This document shows positions 32,231 to 35,220 of a stretch of 35,220 nt of DNA, piece after piece (the stretch's first letter is position 1; each line of letters begins with the position of its first letter). The DNA comes from Pedobacter sp. (lineage in GTDB: Bacteria; Bacteroidota; Bacteroidia; Sphingobacteriales; Sphingobacteriaceae), in the NCBI GenBank assembly GCA_014378705.1, contig JACMND010000118.1, positions 1-35,220 of the forward strand, written 5' to 3'. The notes below the pieces were generated by a model. It was not told where the DNA came from. It saw only the letters and a list, made by a program, of their open reading frames with translations, and ran no database searches. The position numbers were made by a program, and so were the translations under genes.

Positions 32231-32881
32231 ATGAAGCGAACAGCATTAACATTATTTTTAATTACAGGTTTATCTATTTCTGTATTGGCTCAGGCAGACC
32301 CAAAAGCAAAAGCTATTTTAGTCGCAGTGAGTAAAAAGTATAAAAGTTACGATGCGATAAAAACAGGCTTTACATTGAATTTGAGCAACCCGCAAACTGG
32401 GTTGAACGAAACCCAATCCGGTACATTGTATGTGAAATCAAAAACGAATAAATACAAAGTGATATTGAAAGATCAGGAGCTGATAAGTGATGGAAAAAGC
32501 CAGTGGACATACCTAAAAAACGATAAGGAAGTACAGCTTACTGCTGTTGATAAGAACGCCGAAGGGTTAAATCCTGCAAAGTTATTTACGATTTACGAAA
32601 AAGGGTTCAAGTCACTTTATACTGGGGAAACCAAGACCAATGGCAAAACTTATCAAAATATTGATCTTAGCCCAATAGATCCGAAACAGCCATTTTTTAA
32701 GATCAAATTAAAAATAGATAAATTATCGAAGCAAATTTCCAGTGCTGTGATATACGATAAAAATGGAAGTCATTACACTTATGCCATCAAAACTTTTGAA
32801 GCCAATGTAAAAGTTGCCGATTCTGTATTTGCTTTTGATGCCAGAAAATACCCGGGGGTAGAAGTAGTTGACCTACGGTAA
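32231..32881 (+). CDS. lolA: LolA-like outer-membrane lipoprotein carrier protein
   Basis: A 216-aa periplasmic protein with a Sec signal peptide (MKRTALTLFLITGLSISVLA, likely cut after Ala) and a LolA/LolB-type beta fold: SGTLYVKSKTNKYKVIL, ISDGKSQWTYLKNDKEVQL and the late IKLKIDKLSKQISSAVIYDK. LolA ferries lipoproteins released by LolCDE to the outer membrane. It lies 59 bp after ftsK, the same order as in Proteobacteria, which supports the call. A strong terminator follows 16 bp after the stop, so ftsK-lolA is likely a two-gene unit. Confidence 0.87.
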   Translation: MKRTALTLFLITGLSISVLAQADPKAKAILVAVSKKYKSYDAIKTGFTLNLSNPQTGLNETQSGTLYVKSKTNKYKVILKDQELISDGKSQWTYLKNDKEVQLTAVDKNAEGLNPAKLFTIYEKGFKSLYTGETKTNGKTYQNIDLSPIDPKQPFFKIKLKIDKLSKQISSAVIYDKNGSHYTYAIKTFEANVKVADSVFAFDARKYPGVEVVDLR

Positions 32882-32897
32882 TTACACACCCTGTTTT

Positions 32898-32933
32898 AAA
32901 GCGGCTAAGTGAAAACTTAACCGCTTTTTTTTT
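32898..32933 (+). terminator. Rho-independent terminator after lolA
   Basis: Arms 32898-32910 and 32915-32927 pair through 13 positions with one C-A mismatch and a GAAA loop, followed by a run of T's to 32933. It ends the ftsK-lolA unit. Confidence 0.85.
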
Positions 32934-32971
32934 AGCCAGCCGCAGTTAAGATATTAAAATCATATTTTTCC

Positions 32972-32979
32972 TATTTTTG
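32972..32979 (+). promoter_or_regulatory. Candidate -7 element for the metallo-hydrolase gene
   Basis: TATTTTTG fits TAnnTTTG and would give a leader of about 105 nt. That leader contains a perfect 8-bp hairpin at 33034-33051 (TAAGTTTT / AAAACTTA, 2-nt loop) and a bulged stem around 32983-33020. No -33 element is clear. Confidence 0.3.
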
Positions 32980-33093
32980 ATTGATGGTATATTTAATTAG
33001 TTTTTTAAATTAAACCATCTTAACCAACTACATTAAGTTTTTTAAAACTTAGTATGTTGTTTATTAATAACCACACCATATATAGCGGGCGTT

Positions 33094-33855
33094 TTGAAAA
33101 TCACATTTCTAGGAACAGGCACATCGCAGGGAGTACCAGTTATCGCCTGCAATTGCGAAGTTTGCACTTCAACGGATAAACGGGATAAAAGACTTCGGGT
33201 TTCGGTCCTTATTGAAACTGATGGGAAGGTAATCGTTATTGATTCAGGTCCAGATTTTCGGTACCAGATGCTACGTGCTGGTGTTAAACATCTGGATGCT
33301 ATCCTGTTTACACATGAACACAAAGACCATGTGGCAGGCATGGATGATGTAAGGGCGTTTAATTATAAACAACAACAGGAAATTGATGTTTATGCCCATC
33401 CCAGAGTTCAGGAGGCTTTAAAACGTGAGTTTTCATATATATTCTCCCATTACACGTATCCAGGGATACCCAGGGTTATTTTAAATGATATCGGTGAAAA
33501 TGAATTTAAGGTTAAGGGAATAAATTTTATTCCTATCGAAGTAATGCACTTTAAGTTGCCCGTATTGGGTTTTAGGGTTAAAGATTTCACCTATATTACT
33601 GATGCCAAAACAATTACTGAGCAGGAAGGACTAAAAATAAAAGGATCAAAAATTCTTGTAATCAATGCTTTGCAAAGAGAAAATCATATATCACACCTAA
33701 CACTTGATGAAGCGTTAAATTTTGCAGAAAAAATGGGAGTTGAAAAAACATATTTTACTCACATAAGCCATAGATTGGGTAAACATGAAAATGTTTCTAA
33801 AGAACTCCCTGCTAATGTAATGCTAGCCTACGATGGGTTAGTACTAAAGCTTTAG
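33094..33855 (+). CDS. PhnP-like metallo-beta-lactamase-fold hydrolase
   Basis: A 253-aa MBL-fold enzyme, probably a phosphodiesterase. It begins KITFLGTGTSQGVPVIACNC. Cys19, Cys21 and Cys24 (CNCEVC) match the extra zinc site of PhnP. The HxHxDH metal motif is H74/H76/D78/H79 in FTHEHKDHVAG, with VIDSGPDFR before it, YITDAKTI supplying the bridging Asp, and THISHRLGKH near the end. PhnP acts on cyclic phosphodiesters in phosphonate use, but there are no phn genes here, so the substrate is open. The start is TTG at 33094, since no ATG lies in frame near the family N-terminus. It stands between the lolA terminator and the porin. Confidence 0.87.
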   Translation: MKITFLGTGTSQGVPVIACNCEVCTSTDKRDKRLRVSVLIETDGKVIVIDSGPDFRYQMLRAGVKHLDAILFTHEHKDHVAGMDDVRAFNYKQQQEIDVYAHPRVQEALKREFSYIFSHYTYPGIPRVILNDIGENEFKVKGINFIPIEVMHFKLPVLGFRVKDFTYITDAKTITEQEGLKIKGSKILVINALQRENHISHLTLDEALNFAEKMGVEKTYFTHISHRLGKHENVSKELPANVMLAYDGLVLKL

Positions 33856-33891
33856 ATTTTTAATGCAGTTTAAAAAATCTGTAATCAACAA

Positions 33892-33909
33892 CTTAACAAT
33901 TTCTTAACA
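33892..33909 (+). promoter_or_regulatory. Pho-box-like direct repeat upstream of the porin
   Basis: CTTAACA at 33892-33898 and an identical copy at 33903-33909 have an 11-bp period, the spacing of PhoB/PhoP-family boxes. They lie 66 bp before the porin ATG and 32 bp before a near-consensus -7 (TTACTTTG at 33941-33948), a normal position for an activator. Confidence 0.5.
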
Positions 33910-33974
33910 TTAAATTATTATTATGTTATCACTTGGGTACTTACTTTGTACTATTAAATAACATTAAGTTAACA

Positions 33975-35180
33975 ATGAGATTAAAATTGAAAGTTACGTT
34001 TGTCACCATTATAACATTGATGTTAGGGTTTCAAATTTTATTTGCACAAGACAAACCAGCGATTGAGAAGAAATGGTATGATTCCTTTTCTATTCGTGGA
34101 TACCTTCAAGTTCGATACAATCGACTTTTTGAATCCAATTCTAGTTTAAAATGTGAGCAGTGTGATAGAAGCTGGGGTGAAAATGGTGGTATTTTTATTA
34201 GACGTGCACGAATTATATTTTCTGGTCAGGTTGGAAAGCAGGTCTACTTTTATGTTCAACCAGACTTTGCCAGTTCAACTTCATCAACCGGTTTAAACTT
34301 TGTTCAATTAAGGGATGCCTATTTTGATATTGGTATAGATAAAAAAAATGAATACAGGTTTAGAGTTGGTCAAAGTAAAATTCCATTCGGCTTTGAAAAC
34401 CTGCAATCCAGTCAAAACAGGCTTCCCCTCGACAGGAACGATGCCCTTAACAGCGCAATAAGCAACGAAAGAGATTTGGGTGTATTTTTTTATTGGGCAC
34501 CTGCAGATAAAAGACAACTGCTAGCTAATTTAGTTAAGGAAGGATTAAAAGGCTCCGGAGACTATGGCATTTTAGGCTTTGGTTTATATAATGGCCAGAC
34601 GGCTAACCGGCCGGAGTTGAATAATACCTTACATGTGGTTGCCAGAGCAAGTTATCCGTTTGAGATTGGCAATCAGGTAATTGAAACAGGTATTCAAGGA
34701 TACAAAGGAAAGTACGTTATTCCCCAGGAACAGATTAGTTCCGGCGTTAAGTACTTAAAGAACAGAAATTATACAGATGAAAGAATTGCTGCTTCTTTAA
34801 TTTTATACCCAAAGCCTTTTGGAATTCAGGCGGAGTATAATGTAGGCAAAGGACCGGAATACAATAAATTAACAGATTCAATTGAAGTTCAAAACCTATA
34901 TGGCGGATATGTAACACTCTCTTATCTAATCAGAAAAAATGACCAGGTACTAATTCCATTTACGCGTGTTCAATACTATAACGGCGGCAAAAAGCACGAA
35001 TTAGATGCCAGAAGTTATGAGGTAAAAGAATTGGAGATCGGAATTGAATGGCAGCCCGTCAAACAATTTGAATTAGTTACCATGTACACTTTCTCTTCAA
35101 GAAGATTTGAAGACAAAATATTGCTCAACAATTTGCAAAAAGGAAATCTGCTTAGATTGCAGGCCCAATTAAATTTTTAA
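33975..35180 (+). CDS. Phosphate-selective porin O/P family outer-membrane protein
   Basis: A 401-aa outer-membrane beta-barrel. It has a signal peptide (MRLKLKVTFVTIITLMLGFQ then ILFAQ) and opens with FSIRGYLQVRYNRLF. The family block GIFIRRARIIFSGQVGKQVYFYVQPDF is present in part (IRRARIIFSGQVG), along with LRDAYFDI and RVGQSKIPFGFENLQSS, and the protein ends in a strand closing with ...LQAQLNF. These are marks of the OprO/OprP porins, which pass phosphate or polyphosphate. The ATG at 33975 is preferred over an in-frame TTG at 33933, which would put 14 extra residues before the signal peptide. A Pho-box-like repeat upstream fits control by phosphate starvation. Confidence 0.88.
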   Translation: MRLKLKVTFVTIITLMLGFQILFAQDKPAIEKKWYDSFSIRGYLQVRYNRLFESNSSLKCEQCDRSWGENGGIFIRRARIIFSGQVGKQVYFYVQPDFASSTSSTGLNFVQLRDAYFDIGIDKKNEYRFRVGQSKIPFGFENLQSSQNRLPLDRNDALNSAISNERDLGVFFYWAPADKRQLLANLVKEGLKGSGDYGILGFGLYNGQTANRPELNNTLHVVARASYPFEIGNQVIETGIQGYKGKYVIPQEQISSGVKYLKNRNYTDERIAASLILYPKPFGIQAEYNVGKGPEYNKLTDSIEVQNLYGGYVTLSYLIRKNDQVLIPFTRVQYYNGGKKHELDARSYEVKELEIGIEWQPVKQFELVTMYTFSSRRFEDKILLNNLQKGNLLRLQAQLNF

Positions 35181-35220
35181 AACAGCTATAAAATAGTTCA
35201 TACGCATAAATATAAATCGA

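Noticed and set aside
33933-33974. Longer porin start at a TTG
   Set aside because: It would place 14 residues before a clean signal peptide; the ATG at 33975 starts exactly at that peptide.
1-35220. CRISPR array, tRNA/rRNA genes, IS elements, prophage or defence island
   Set aside because: No spaced regular repeats, cloverleaf or rRNA sequence, transposase, integrase or defence-type gene was seen on either strand.

Overview
The window looks like a chromosomal segment from a member of the Bacteroidota, most likely Sphingobacteriaceae or a close relative (Pedobacter/Mucilaginibacter-like). This rests on low GC, a fused SecDF, a Rho with a long disordered insert, the TAnnTTTG-type -7 elements, the DUF2851 family, a subfamily-2 PyrF, and intergenic repeats of a type I recall from this group. 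I see no phage, IS element, CRISPR array, rRNA or tRNA. Apart from one partial gene at the left edge, essentially every gene is an intact housekeeping or envelope gene. The exception is sppA, whose N-terminus is frameshifted in a T8 homopolymer.

Layout. 1-104: 5' end of a minus-strand lipoprotein gene. 182-3220: secDF with its terminator. 3334-4880: folA and thyA, separated by a nested inverted-repeat element. 4998-5801: ispE. 5883-9415 (minus): a signal-peptide/HELRH zincin/propeller/beta-barrel protein, coupled to a LapA-like two-TM protein and followed by an 82-aa protein with an internal duplication. 9749-12885 (minus): tgt, an LptF/LptG-type permease and an EamA transporter, tightly coupled. 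13021-16485 (plus): glycosyltransferase, ECF sigma factor, rsmG and dprA, overlapping or nearly so. 16490-19730 (minus): polX, GT9 glycosyltransferase and a SixA-type phosphatase. 19782-21555 (minus): frameshifted sppA. 21644-22523: folK and an HPt protein. 22520-25178 (minus): rho, pssA and purS. 25414-28696: pyrF, EamA, DUF2851 and a PspC-like gene. 28699-29349 (minus): ankyrin protein behind a leader with a strong terminator hairpin. 29640-35180: ftsK, lolA-like, a PhnP-like metallo-hydrolase and a phosphate-type porin behind a Pho-box-like repeat.

How the genes work together. Several pieces serve the envelope: SecDF for protein export, LptF/G-type permease and LolA for LPS and lipoprotein traffic, SppA, PssA, and two outer-membrane barrels. 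Others make folate and dTMP (FolA, ThyA, FolK), isoprenoids (IspE), or purines and pyrimidines (PurS, PyrF). A third group handles nucleic acids (Tgt, RsmG, DprA, PolX, Rho, FtsK).

The most interesting signals are within familiar genes and between them. PolX has lost all three polymerase aspartates but keeps the full PHP nuclease site. Tgt lacks its three zinc cysteines. DHFR has Cys in place of the active-site Trp. SppA is disrupted in a homopolymer. A zincin-propeller-barrel protein may be a surface protease of unknown function. The ankyrin gene sits behind an orphan terminator plus a second hairpin. A 20-bp perfect palindrome lies between tgt and the sigma/dprA operon, and a CTTAACA-N4-CTTAACA repeat lies upstream of the porin. 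I found no clearly new multi-gene defence or metabolic system.
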